NCBI GenBank assembly: GCA_002102555.1
Contig: MCFL01000055.1
Coordinates: forward strand, 1-64,000
Reading direction: 5' to 3'
DNA: 64,000 bases
From: Catenaria anguillulae PL171
Taxonomy: Eukaryota; Blastocladiomycota; Blastocladiomycetes; Blastocladiales; Catenariaceae
Under the pieces are notes generated by a model. It made no database searches. It was not told the origin of the DNA and saw only the letters and a list, made by a program, of their open reading frames with translations. This document shows, one piece after another, positions 1 to 10,826 of the stretch (its first letter is position 1; each line of letters begins with the position of its first letter). Made by a program: the position numbers and the translations under genes.

Positions 1-1036
1 CAACGATGTGAATGTCCTTCCGAATGAAAAAGCGGCTTCAGAGGGCGTGAACGTGAGGTGAGGGCACATGCGTACATTCCTTTTGTCCTAACTTGTGATT
101 CTGTTGCAAGCAATCAAGTTGCTGCAATACCGACCCTGTGTCGCCGATGCACGGTCCTGCATACATGCACGCCTCTTTCCATTCGAAATTGATTGAGGAT
201 GCTTCACCTTGCACCTCAATCGAGACAACACATGTTTTTCACGATGTTGGATGTCACAGGCAGGACACTCAATTCAGGGATAACTGCGTGTATCTCAAGG
301 ACCGATCCCCAGCGTTCCCTATCCCATATGAACAAACAACTTTGTCGCATTCATGACGGATCGAACCGAATGGGTCCAATGTTTTTCGAGTAACTGGCGG
401 TGGACCGAGGTCCAGCGTGTTGTGTCCATTGGCCACGATGTGAGACACCTACATAATGCTCCTCGCTTGTCTGCTCGCGTCACTTTCGTGTCACTCCCAA
501 GTCACAGATGACAGCCGAATGACACGGAAATGACACGGCTAGACTAGCAACGACGGGGTGAAATTTATGATAAAGGACTTTGTGTGCGACTATAAAGACA
601 GCACACTGTCTCTGTCTTACTCCAATCGTGTGCAAAACCACACTCATTCCCCGACTGTGCCCCGCTCTCGTGTCCACCAACCATCCAACATGCTTCGTTC
701 GGCCTCCCGCTCCACCTTGTCGTCGTCGTCGTCATCGTCAGCATCGTCAGCCAACAACCGTCCTGCCCGTCGTAACACCATTCAACATGCCGTTTGCCTC
801 CCCACAACACGCATCAACGAAAACTTGGCCTGGGCGACGAAAAGCGGAAACAGCCAAGTCGAAATCGACCGTGTCCTTTGCACAAACAGACGTTTCACCG
901 TTGATCCACCATCCGCTCACCAACCCAACGTCCATCGGCAACGCACTCCCGCTGTACCTTGACGGCCGCCACTTTTCCGCCTCGTTTCCGCTCTTGCAGG
1001 CGCACGTGCGCACCATCTTGACCCCGATCCATCCAG
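1..1036. other. Non-coding or unresolved leader region
   Basis: No convincing gene begins here. A TATAAAG lies at 591. An ATG at 690 opens a Ser-rich, possibly mitochondrial-presequence-like frame that stops at about 962, and another frame stays open to 1086. Neither joins the downstream gene in frame without an intron I cannot place. The CGTCGT-type repeat near 720-750 accounts for the Ser run. Confidence 0.4.
591..597 (+). promoter_or_regulatory. TATA-like element
   Basis: TATAAAG, 99 bases before the ATG at 690 and about 440 before the ATG at 1037. If it is a real promoter, transcription would start near 620 and the first exon of the following gene may lie between 690 and 1036. Confidence 0.3.
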
Positions 1037-1918
1037 ATGCCACTCACAAGCCAACCCCGAGTCATTCCCGCGAGCGCTGTACGTGAGGCCATGGTCACGG
1101 AATACTTTCCGCAACTCGTGCGCAACATGTCGGTGCAACTTGCGTTTACCCCACCCGCTTCACTGGCCAACCTCGAACGGTTTGTCCAAGCACACCTGCT
1201 CTGGCGCGCGTCCATCCAGCGCATCGGCCAACAAGCCCAAGACTGGATCGCGGCCAAAATCAACCACCACGCGGCCAACCTGGCGCTCGGTGGCAAGCAC
1301 GCTCGCCAAGTCCCACTGCTCGAGCTCGTCACGCTGCTGCACGTGTCCTCGGATACCTCACACGGCGGCGTGTGGGCCAAGTTGGCGCATCGGATCGTTG
1401 AGGAAAACACGATTCGGTTGGTGCATTACCTTGAATATGTGCGCCGATGCGCGCATTGTGCACAGGTGCTGGTTGGACAGGTGAGGACGACTGAGGCCGA
1501 AGCAGCCATTCGGTTTGCAAACAAGCTCGAGGAACGCAACATGGATGGCAAACGGTATGTGCACTGGTCGATTTTGCGCCTGCATGTGCAGTTTATGGCC
1601 GCACTGCGCGCCATGCCCAAGCTCAAGAACGGCGGCGGATTGGACATGTATCAAGCAGGCGGGTATGTCAAGGGCGAGGCACTGGTCCCTGGCCGGTTGG
1701 CACAAGAACTGCATGAGCGGATGGAGGCAGCAGCAGGTGTGGGTGCACCACACATGATGGATTCGTGGGAAAAGGTGTTGGTCGGGATGGGTGCCGCGCC
1801 AATGGAGGAGCAGGCGCTGGGCAAGTGGGTGTCGTGGTGTGCGGAGCAGGGTCAGTGTGGGCATCGGTCCGTGCACAAGTGTGTGACTTGTGAGGCAGTT
1901 CGGGCGAGTCAAGTGTAG
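1037..1918 (+). CDS. Hypothetical protein, cysteine/histidine-rich C-terminus
   Basis: The open frame gives 293 residues with no recognised family. It is mostly helical-looking and has a CxxC pair near residue 140 (CAHC). A C-terminal cluster C-x5-C-G-H-x4-H-K-C-x2-C at about residues 269-287 could bind zinc. The stop is followed by an AT-rich stretch. The start used is the first ATG of the frame. An overlapping frame to 1086 also looks protein-like just upstream, so the real N-terminus may lie further 5' behind an intron or a frame error. Function is not assigned. Confidence 0.55.
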   Translation: MPLTSQPRVIPASAVREAMVTEYFPQLVRNMSVQLAFTPPASLANLERFVQAHLLWRASIQRIGQQAQDWIAAKINHHAANLALGGKHARQVPLLELVTLLHVSSDTSHGGVWAKLAHRIVEENTIRLVHYLEYVRRCAHCAQVLVGQVRTTEAEAAIRFANKLEERNMDGKRYVHWSILRLHVQFMAALRAMPKLKNGGGLDMYQAGGYVKGEALVPGRLAQELHERMEAAAGVGAPHMMDSWEKVLVGMGAAPMEEQALGKWVSWCAEQGQCGHRSVHKCVTCEAVRASQV

Positions 1919-2359
1919 AAGACCCCTGTGTCAGAATCTGTGACTTAAATGCTTGCATAAGAATAGATAAATCGCTGTGACTTTAGCCCTAGGAGCCATT
2001 TCCCACCTGCCCTCGTTCCCCCGATTGGCACTAACGATCAGATTATGCAACGCAGGCCACATGCAGCGTATAAGTCGAAAAAAACGGCCAGGGTTGAGAA
2101 CAGCGACTTTGCTGGATGACGACCAATGGTCGCGACGCACAGATTGCGCCACACGACGCACAGATTCCTGATCACTGTGCGTCACAGCCTTGATCGACAT
2201 GGCAAGCAAACTGATCGACCACGGACGAAGACAAATTCTCATTACAAATGACCCTATTTTTTCAGCAGATCCGGCGAGAAACGACGCTCAAGCATACAGG
2301 GCAGCAACAAAAGCGACCCGAATCGGTGAAAAAGCGGCCAAAAAGGGGGAAAAGGGAAG
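1919..2359. other. Intergenic, conserved tRNA-Trp 3' flank
   Basis: No gene is seen. From about 2122 to 2359 the sequence resembles 60339-60556, which lies next to the second tRNA-Trp copy. Shared blocks include TTCTCATTACAAA, a T-run followed by CAGC, GATCCGG, GAGAAACGACG and CCGAATCGG. Confidence 0.6.
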
Positions 2360-2431
2360 TGAGGCGTGAGTGATTCGAACACCCAACCTTCTGATCTGGA
2401 GTCAGACGCGCTACCGTTGCGCCAACGCCCC
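2122..2431 (-). repeat. tRNA-Trp unit with conserved downstream flank, copy 1
   Basis: The tRNA plus roughly 240 bases on its 3' side are shared with the unit at 60339-60628. The tRNA part is identical and the flank is clearly related but diverged with several indels. Similarity stops within a few bases on the 5' side of the tRNA. Confidence 0.6.
2360..2431 (-). tRNA. tRNA-Trp (CCA)
   Basis: The 72-base cloverleaf on the minus strand has acceptor stem GGGGCGT/ACGCCTC with one G-U pair, anticodon stem TCTGA/TCAGA around loop CTCCAGA giving anticodon CCA, T-loop TTCGAAT and discriminator A. No intron is present and CCA is not encoded. A TTTT Pol III terminator follows within about ten bases on the 3' side. 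Confidence 0.95.
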
Positions 2432-2750
2432 CTAGTTGTTTTCTATGGGTCAAAAACCGACCGGGTTTTCCCGTCGGCTATAGCGAGTTTGCGACCAAGA
2501 ATCGTGGGCCGTATTGGCTCGCTGACGTGCGTGGAGTACGCCGGAATGTCCTTGGTTGCAGGTCGATAGCGATGGAACTCAAAAATGTGTTGTTGACCTG
2601 GGTGGTGGAGCAATGGAATAATGACCAGTGTCAGCATTGCTATAGTACATAATCTTTAGTGAGCTGTTTATGACCACCATATGTATTCTGTGAGTTAAGG
2701 ATCTAAATGTTTAGCAACAACAATGGGCAAGAGCAACCAAAGTTTGGTCT
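2432..2750. other. Intergenic, no feature seen
   Basis: The stretch lies between the tRNA-Trp 5' end and the 3' end of the CoA-ligase gene, both on the minus strand. It probably holds that gene's 3' UTR and the tRNA upstream region. No open frame with protein-like composition is present. Confidence 0.5.
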
Positions 2751-4742
2751 TCACTTGTTGGTTTCCTGAAGCAACTTGTCCTTGAGCAAGCGGCGCAAGA
2801 TTTTCCCCTATCCAGTGCTCATGGTCAAGGCACATCCCAGCAGGTCATGTCAATGGGCCAATGTCAAGCACATACCGTTGGACTCACTGGAATCGCACCC
2901 ACGACCCGGACTCCACCCCTCAACCTGCGATACGGCGCAACTTGTGCGTCCACATACTCACGAATTGCCACCTTGACCTCCTCACCTGCCTCGGCCCCTG
3001 GCTTGAGCGCAACAAATGCAACAGGCAACTCGCCATGCTCGCAATCAGGCATGCCCACGACCGCGGCCTGTGCCACCTTGGGATGTGTAATGAGCACAGC
3101 CTCAAGCTCAGCCGGCGCAACCTGATAGCCATTGTACTTGATGAGCTCCTTGATCCTGTCCACAATCACAAACCGCTTATCGTCGCGAATCACAGCGACA
3201 TCGCCCGTGCGCAGCCACCGGCGGCCTTGCCATTGAATAAATGTTGTAGCGTTGGCTTGATCGTTGCCAATGTAGCCGGGGATCACGTTTGGACCAGAGA
3301 CGAGCAGCTCGCCGGCCGTGTTGGGCGTGGTGATGGGAACAATTGGGTCGGTGATTGGATCAGACGCGGTGGAAATGAGCAAGGCGTGCACTGAGGGGAC
3401 AAGCGAGCCAACGGAACCATAGGTGGATGGGTCGGCGGACTCGTTGTAGGTCAGAAAGGAGACAGCGGGTGAGGCTTCCGTCAGCCCAAATCCTTGGCAA
3501 ATGCGGAGATCTGGAGAAATGCAGGAGTCAGCATGTGAGTGTGAGAACGGACAGTTACTGCTGGTAGTGTGAGAACGGGACAGTTACTGCTGGTAGATGG
3601 TAACGGCGAGAGCCAAATGTACTCTCAAATCGACCCACAACGGCAGCATGCAACTGGGAATCCAAAGGGCAAGCACCCACGGTAATCGACCTCAAACTCG
3701 ACAAATCAAACGAGTCCACGGCCGGATGCTTTGCAATCCCAACGAGAATCGGCGGCACCAAGTGCGACACGGTCACCTTGAACTCTTGCACGAGCTTCAA
3801 CCACGCCACCAAGTCAAACCGCAGCTCGGCGCTCAACACCACCTTTGTTCCCAAGTACATGGACTGGAACATGACCACAACTAGGCCGAAAATGTGGAAC
3901 CAGGGCATGACGGCGTCCATCACGTCGTCTGCGCGGTGCATGGCCATGTACTCGTGCTGGGCGACTTGCAGGGTCGAGGAAGCAATGTTGGCATGCGTCA
4001 GGACAGCAGCCTTGTTTTTACCCGTGGTGCCGCTGGAGAAGCAGATGGCGGCCGTGTCAGATTCCAAGACTTGAGGCAGCAGGACTGAATCGTCTTGAAA
4101 AGACATGAGGTCGTCAATGCAAACGGCTGACAGAACATCTTGGCCTGGAACCTGCTCTGCACGATCCAATGTCACAATGGTGGGCATGGCGTTGTTGTTC
4201 GTTTCCTTGGCCTGAAGTGCAATCTGTGCGTCACGCAAATCATCTCAGAGATCAACCACAACCACGCTGTCCACTTTCCCGTCGAGTCGTACCGCTTGGG
4301 CCAACTTGACCATCGCCGCAATCGTCACCACCACCTTGACTTTACCTTGAGCACTCGCGACCTGGTCTGCTGCCTCCTGCGGCGTCAACATGGGACTCAC
4401 AAGCACCACTGGTGCGCCGGCCAGCATGCCCGCAAGCAACGCCACGGGCCAGCGCAAATGGTTGGGCGCCAGGATCACAATACGGTCGCCCTTTTGCACA
4501 TTGTACTTGTGGACAAAAGCGCGTGCGGCACAAACGGACCCGTGCAGCAGGTCGGCAAAGGTCGTCACTTGATCCGGGTGGTGGGCCCGCACAAACGCCG
4601 GTGTGGTGGGTTGGCGGTCTTGGTTGCGGGCGAGCGCGGCCAGGAGGAGGTTGGCGACGTTGGGACCGTGAGTGTCGTACTCTGAGCGGTTGAGCTCGGC
4701 AGCGGGGGTGAAAATGGCCGGGTGAGCAGTTGGAATCGTCAT
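2751..4742 (-). CDS. Acyl-CoA/4-coumarate-CoA ligase-like, in-frame TGA
   Basis: This is an ANL-superfamily adenylate-forming CoA ligase. Exons are 4742-3623, 3510-2876 and 2807-2751, with introns of 112 and 68 nt; they join in frame over about 603 residues. The AMP-binding P-loop reads SSGTTGKNKAAVLTH, followed by GFGLTEASPAVS, GELLVSG, WLRTGD, a DRIKELIKYNGYQV hinge and VAPYRRLRGGV. The third exon restores the C-terminal Gly-Lys-Ile-Leu-Arg motif with the catalytic lysine. The product would convert a carboxylic acid (fatty or aromatic) to its CoA thioester; the substrate cannot be read here. It ends QETNK, with no peroxisomal SKL-type signal. The frame is interrupted by one TGA at 4245-4247 between VVVVDL and DDLRDAQ, where no intron of normal size fits. 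It may be a base error, a null allele or a new pseudogene. Confidence 0.85.
3537..3597. repeat. Two-copy ~30-bp tandem repeat inside an intron
   Basis: The unit GTGAGAACGGACAGTTACTG plus CTGGTA occurs twice in tandem with one indel, within the 112-nt second-to-last intron of the CoA-ligase gene. It looks like a recent slippage duplication that lengthened the intron. Confidence 0.8.
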
Positions 4743-5679
4743 GGTTGATCAAGCTAAGTATTGGTCACCTTGTTCAGAAGCAGGCAAAGAGGGTCACGAT
4801 GTTCGTGAAGGCATGATGGGCGTGGTGGCTGTACTTGAGGTTGCAGCCAGCAACATGTTTTTTGACTGAGAGCCATGAGTCAACGTTGCAGAGGCTGTTT
4901 GGTTTGGAATGAATACGGTGCTGTCATGGAATCATTGTACACCAGGCTATTTACCATTTTTAGCGACGACCACCGCAGCCTGTGCCATCGTGAGCCAGCT
5001 CGATGGAGCCATCAAACAACACGTATTTACTTAGGGTTGTTTCGTGTGCGTCGAGGCCGGGACCTCTTGCCTGTGTCATCTGGTTGCAATTGCGCTCTCG
5101 AATGTATCGTCCACTGGTAGCCAACATGCTCTCGGCAAGCCGGCAGCGAGTGGACATGTAACTAAGGCGCTGGAACAGGAAGTTATGTATTGCAATTGGT
5201 GGTCAAAACGGGTTGGGAATGAGGATGGCGGTTGAATTTGGGAAAAAGAAAAGACGTGACAAACGCATGGAAACGAGACGGAGACATGCAATGATGTGTA
5301 GATTGTATACTTGGGTTGGCGGATGATGATGATGATGCGATCTGAGGATGAGATGTTGAATGTGGATGGCAAAGGCAGTTGGGACGAGAAATGAACTTCG
5401 CAAGCATATGGACAAAAATTGGTGAGAAGGCGGGGAAAACGAAAAGGTTGGGAAATGCAACAGATTCTGGATCACGCCGACAAGTCGACACTTCACGCCC
5501 ACCTCTTGCAGGCAACCGTCCCATGACCGATCTCGCTACCGGCCTTGGAGCAGCTGGCGGAGCACTCATGCCCAAATGGCCGAACGATTCCGCGGCTTTG
5601 GCTGTCGGTGCGACACCGGCACTGTACTCGATTGGCGCCATCTCCAAGTTGGCATGGTCGTGCGAGGAACTGGTTCCCG
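4743..5679. other. Intergenic; may hold C-tail of next gene
   Basis: No independent gene is convincing. On the minus strand, the frame one base off the 7TM gene that ends at 5680 stays open through about 5480, with protein-like composition (ANLEMAPIEYSAGV, AAPRPVARSVMGRLPARG). The 7TM protein's tail may therefore continue here if a base is missing near 5685. Confidence 0.45.
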
Positions 5680-7002
5680 TCAGGCTACGCACGCTTCCCT
5701 CCCATTTCCGCTCGATGGCCCGCCAAACCAACCCATGGACCGATGCTGGCTGTGCATTTCGGAATCACTCTCCAATAGACTCTGCGACCGCATAGCCTCC
5801 TCATCGCCCACACCTCTTCCGCTCGTACTCGCGCCCGCACTTCGGCTCGCACTGCCCGTGCGGCTCGAGTCGTACTCTTTCGACCTCACTGCAAAAGTCG
5901 CGGCCAACAAGGCCGACAAGTTCTGCAACGTGAACGCAACACTCATTGCACCCCGAGCACTGAACCCGCCTGTAAGCACTGCAATAGCCGTGACGAGATA
6001 CGTGATGACGGCAACAACAATACGAAACCCAACGTCACGCAACACGCGCACAATCATGGGTGCGGCCCCAACCCCGCCGCCGCCGCCGCCGCCACTGGCA
6101 TTGGCGTTCCCTGCCGTCGGCGACGCGTACTTGCGCATAGACTTGAGATGCCGGAGCAACGGGACTGAAAACACGGCGCCAAGCGCAGCATAAACGGCGA
6201 AAAATACGAGTTTGCCCGCATTGTTGAGTGCTAGCGGATACTGCACGTCGCACTTGTTGAACGTGTAGTCGATTTGGATGGTGCGCAGGAACACGCTCGC
6301 AGTGACGGGAAGCAGGCCAGCGACAAACGCGCACGTCAAGACGGTGCGTGCGCCTGTGCGAGTCGACAGCCAGCCAATGGGTCCGGGGGTCGCAGTCCAG
6401 CGAGGCACTACGCCTGTTGCGCGCCAAATCAGGACCATGGTGGCGAGCGGCTGGAACAGTAGGTAGAAGGTATCGGCAATACCCGTCCAGAGGCTGCACC
6501 CGAGCGTTGAGTATTGCGGCGACTTGGAGCCGTTGGCCAGGGTGATGGCAGCTGGTGCAGTTTCGTACGTCAACAACAGGGCCGAGGCGGGCGTGACGTG
6601 GAGAGCGAGAAAGAGGATCTGGTTGACAAGGTTGCACACGCTGGCGGAAAGCTGAGACATGTACAGGGCAGTCGTCATCTTGTTGGATCCGCTGCCGCCG
6701 CCCGTCACGACGGGTCGGTTGACGATGGCTGCCTGCGATGGGCGATTGGTTGAGGCCAGCGAGGATGAGGCATTGGAAAGGGATCCGCTGGAGGATTTGG
6801 GCGATTTGAATGGGCCAAGGCGGTGGATTGCCTCTTGGCCATTGACGTAGAGGAGGAAAAGGGATGGAATGAGAGCCAATGCGAGAAGGATGGTGATGAG
6901 GAGAGAAGAAGCCTCTGCTCGCGCTTCCGGTCGATGGGCCGAGTGGGAAGACTCCAACACTTGAGCGGGGCCTACGTCTGGCGGAAACTGAGGCAGCGAC
7001 AT
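5680..7002 (-). CDS. Orphan 7TM membrane protein (family with 32.7 and 34.3 kb)
   Basis: This intronless 440-residue protein has seven hydrophobic segments: near residues 34-55, 108-135, about 158-185, 210-230, 250-275, 315-340 and 350-368. It shares with the genes at 32703 and 34335 the block FQPxATxVLIxRATxVVPR after TM3, a NAGKxVFF start of TM5, HLKSM/HIRGM after TM5 and LTGGF at the end of TM6. A Gly-rich stretch precedes TM6 and the tail is Ser-rich. No G-protein-receptor family is recognised; it could be a receptor or a structural membrane protein. A conserved-looking frame continues past the stop one base out of phase, so the true tail may be longer. Start ATG 7002-7000 gives the only sensible N-terminus. 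Confidence 0.8.
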   Translation of the reverse strand: MSLPQFPPDVGPAQVLESSHSAHRPEARAEASSLLITILLALALIPSLFLLYVNGQEAIHRLGPFKSPKSSSGSLSNASSSLASTNRPSQAAIVNRPVVTGGGSGSNKMTTALYMSQLSASVCNLVNQILFLALHVTPASALLLTYETAPAAITLANGSKSPQYSTLGCSLWTGIADTFYLLFQPLATMVLIWRATGVVPRWTATPGPIGWLSTRTGARTVLTCAFVAGLLPVTASVFLRTIQIDYTFNKCDVQYPLALNNAGKLVFFAVYAALGAVFSVPLLRHLKSMRKYASPTAGNANASGGGGGGGVGAAPMIVRVLRDVGFRIVVAVITYLVTAIAVLTGGFSARGAMSVAFTLQNLSALLAATFAVRSKEYDSSRTGSASRSAGASTSGRGVGDEEAMRSQSLLESDSEMHSQHRSMGWFGGPSSGNGREACVA

Positions 7003-8488
7003 GCTGGTATCGACCCGATCCGTAAATGCCCCGAGTCTGATCCTGCGAAAGCAGCGGAATCACAACGTAATTTCTGGTGTTCTGAAACGAAGATGCACAA
7101 TTGGAGAATGGCGTTGCTGTCCGTCCTCCAACTCGGCCGATGCAAGGCACTTGTCGATAGTCTCGCGAGGAATCGACGTGTACGTAGCAGAGTCTCTGAA
7201 GACAATGGAGGCATGCTTCTGCGAGTGAGTGTACATGAACAGGAAACAGCTTGCTGGGGAGCGAGCCCAGTGCTCGCGCGACTCTGGCGCCGACGGTTGT
7301 CCACCATGATCCAGCATCGAGGTATACCTTGACAGACTCCAAAATGGGTCAACAAGTTGCGTTGATCGGGCGCGGGTGCGGATGTGGATGAATTGGTGGC
7401 TGGCTTGACGAGGAATGGTGTCCTTCCTTAGCGTGTGAAAAACGAGAAAGAGCGCGACAATTCAACACAACAGCCGCGGCCAAGAATAATGCATGAGGAA
7501 TGCATCGATAGTTGTCAACGAGGAGGATCAGTCGCGGTCAGCCTCGGACTTTTCTTGTGGTAAATAGGTACAGCTCGTCGACGTACTGGACGTGAGGTCT
7601 GCCCGTGGGCTCGACTCGCCGTCCTGCTTTTTTGCGGGAATGCGGTCCCGAAATGAGGGCGATTTGGTGGGGGGAACAATGACAACGCCAGCTGCCAATG
7701 CTGATCATGCGATCCGTCAGTCACTGTTTTCCGTTGCTCGCGTGCGTCGAGAACTGCATGTGTCATATTAATACATGTATATTGCGAATTGGCAATATTT
7801 GGCGCCGCCGTGTGTAGATATGTCCAGCGCCTGGGGACCTACATTTGCTAGAGCTATCCCATGGCCCCTATGTAAAGTAAATCACAGTACGGCCTACAGT
7901 CAGATTCGAGACGACGAATCCGGTTCGCCACGTTGGGATGGCGAGGAGGGCCGCGGCATCTCGTCGTGGAGGTCATGGGTTTGCGTTTTGCGGTTTACGG
8001 GATGACAAATGTTCAGCCAATCGGCGCGATGGCGCCAATGAACTGGTGATGTGAGTGTTGGGCCATGCTATGCAGCTGTCTGCGATGGTGGAATGCAAGC
8101 GCTCAGTAATGTTTTTCGATAGAGTCAAAGCAAGCCCCCTTCAAGACCAATTGTATGATAAGGAACGATCTGACAAAAGAATGTCTCACTGTCTCACCTT
8201 GTGCGGTTGTCGCTGTTGCGTTGCATTTGCTTTGCAATTGCGGGGCGGGTTCGAGAAACTTGTGGGGCGTCCGGCCTCCCGGCGGCTGGCGGCCCTTCAA
8301 GTTGCAGCCCCCACGCAACTGGCACGGATCGATAGTTTGTGCTTGTGGTTTCGCATTTCAATTTCCAAGTTTGCAGCCAGATCGGCGCATCGATTTATCG
8401 TTTTGCTCTGATCCATCATCACAATCAATATGATTGATTGTTCAATGTCCAGCCAAAACTTCGGCAGAACAGCGATTTACTACGGACC
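7003..8488. other. Intergenic, no feature seen
   Basis: This is a divergent upstream region between the minus-strand 7TM gene and the plus-strand dioxygenase gene, so both promoters should lie here. Short open frames occur on both strands but none has consistent composition or recognisable motifs. Confidence 0.5.
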
Positions 8489-9513
8489 ATGAACTCGATG
8501 CATTCCATCCTGCGCATTGCGGCGCCTTGTTTCACGGCCGGCCACCGGCATGCCCGCCCAGCGCTGCCATCTGCCACTGTCTCCGCCAATCTCTCACCAT
8601 CGCTGCTCGACCGTTTCATTCATCAACGCCCACACCCTCGGACTCGCGAATCCACTACCCACTGCTCAACCAACCGACCCTCGCACAAAACTCCGACCCA
8701 TTACCACCACCAGATTGGAATTGTCCCATCCGTCATCACCCCAGCCGAACACGACCTCCTCGTCTCATTGTGTCATCGCAAACTCAAACGATCCGCGTTT
8801 CTTGCCGCGCATTTCGACAAGGTCATTTCGGGATACCGCGAAATGTCGGCCTCGCATTGGAAAGTGGGCGTACCGGCAAGCGTTGCCGAGGAGAACGAGC
8901 GCCAAGTGCGTGCGATCCTGTGCAAGTGCTACGCCGTGCTCGATCGGGTCAGACAGGATGCAAGAGACGGAGGTGAGGGCAAGATGGTGAACATGGAGGG
9001 TAACACCAAGTGGAGTTTAGAGACAGGTGGGTGGTTGGCAGAGCACATTTTGGAGTTGAATGAGACGGGCACGATTGGGGCGCACGTGGATCACTTGACT
9101 GTACGCGCACTCGGAATCTCGCCGATAAAGAATTGCCGCGCGGCAGCTGACACCCGTTCGATTATGTACGTTTGCGATAGGCTTCCGGTACACTTGTCGC
9201 CGCCCTTTCATTGATTTCTTCGACGCCGGTTGTTTTTCAACACGTTGAGCATCCCGAGTGGACGGTCGAGATTCAGGCGGAGCCTGGATCTCTGTACTTT
9301 CAAATGTACACACATTTTACTTTGTTTTCTTTTACCAATCTACGCTGATCGCTTGCTGTCGTCGGTCGTTTCTCGTTTCTTGCTCACACGCGCACTCCCA
9401 CTCACGGTTTGCACAGGAACGACTTTCGATACGACTTTACACATGCTGTGCCCAAGCCAGCTGGCCAGCCAAGGATTTCCGTCATGTTTCGTGACCAGTA
9501 TGTCCGGCAATAG
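8489..9513 (+). CDS. ALKBH7-like Fe(II)/2-oxoglutarate dioxygenase
   Basis: Exons 8489-9100, 9181-9305 and 9417-9513 join in phase to 277 residues. The N-terminus (MHSILRIAAPCF, then basic and Ser-rich) looks like a mitochondrial presequence. The AlkB-type core has the metal-binding HxD in GAHVDH (about residue 200), the SGTLVAALSLIS block, the distal histidine in FRYDFTHAVP and the 2-oxoglutarate arginine in RISVMFRD, near the C-terminus. Length and the short SVMFRD end fit ALKBH7, a mitochondrial member linked in animals to fatty-acid metabolism and programmed necrosis, better than nucleic-acid-repair AlkBs. An upstream in-frame ATG at 8438 would add 17 residues; 8489 has the better context. 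The introns (80 and 111 nt) start GTACGC and GTACAC. Confidence 0.85.
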
Positions 9514-10826
9514 GTAATTGGAAGTCGAAGCGCAGCGCGTGCTCTCATGTCGTACATGTGATTCAACAAGCATAATGGAGTACCCATTTGTTGGATCCTC
9601 TTTTGTTCCATCACGCACGGGCAAGTTGCCCAGGTTATCAATCGCAGCTCGGCGATAAATTGACGTCGAGTACCGTGCGTTGTAAGTTTGAACTTGTATC
9701 GAACAGGTCTATCGACCATCGCATGCTCGGCAAAGCTGGCCAACAGCCGCGCTGCGCGGGTATTCGTCAGGAAGAAAACTTGTTCGTTTGTGGCGCCAGC
9801 TAAATACAGATCTATTCGTCACCTCTCTCAGCTCGGTAAATTAATGTTGTTTCAGGGTTATGGGTGTTTTGAATTGAAATGAAATCTGCTTGTGCCCCAG
9901 ATCGTGCGTCGCAAACGCATCAGCTCCTGTCCGTGGCCGTTTATCACCTGCCTCCATAATGTGCGGTTGAGCGGACGTTTCGATCAACGGACTCCGGCTA
10001 GATGATAATGCGACTCCGTACCCGGACTGGAATGAGACAGACCGCATGTACATAGAGAGATAGGAGTGATCGAAGCTCGTGCATATTGTATATGCGTCGT
10101 TCGGCAGCAGTTGAAATTGAGCTGCAGCGGAAGATTGCTGGTGATTGCCGAGCCAGGCACGATTCATAAATTGTTCCAATTCCTGATGCATGCAAACGAC
10201 AAAACTAATGACCACTGCAGGTCATGGGACTCTGCATTGTTGCCAGGCTGCATCTGGCAGTGTTCTTTATCTGAGGCTTGTTTGCACAATCTCGGGCCAA
10301 TGGGACCATTGCGATGACCAGAAATGCGTGGTGAGCCCAAGATCATGTCTCACTTGCAGGTCAGCGATCTAATTCTGGCCGGATCATGGCTTTCGCGCCC
10401 CAACCGCTTCCACCGACATTCAACCGCCTCCATGCAGCAACCGGCCATTCTCGGATACCGCTGGCCTGTTCCAAGCGATCGAGCGGATGATTCCTCTAAC
10501 AATAGCGTTTCGCCATGGCTAAGTTGAGGGGTGCCACCGCAGCAGCCACGATAGTGCTTGAAAACTGGAGCAATGGACAATTCCACAACTTGGCAAGCAA
10601 CCGAGATCACTCCCCGATAGGGTAAGATCGTCGCAGGTCGGCAGGGAGGCAACGCCAAACACCACATCTCCAGCTCCGAGATAAAAGCTGCCCCGTCCCC
10701 CCGTGGCTGCCGCCGTCTCTGTCTCTGGCCTCCAAACCTCCCCTCTCACAACCATCTCTCTCGGATCACTCTGTGACTTGCCAACCCCTCGACCCAAGTT
10801 TTCCCCCTTCCCTCACCACGACAGTC
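9514..10826. other. Intergenic, no feature seen
   Basis: The stretch holds the 3' flank of the dioxygenase gene and the promoter/5' UTR of the amino acid transporter. The last 120 bases are C/T-rich, as expected of a fungal 5' UTR. No protein-like frame or structured RNA was recognised. Confidence 0.5.

Noticed and set aside
2122-2431. tRNA-Trp unit as a tRNA-derived SINE
   Set aside because: Both tRNAs are perfect and followed by a Pol III stop, no A-tail or target duplication was seen, and only two copies are in the window; kept only as an open option.
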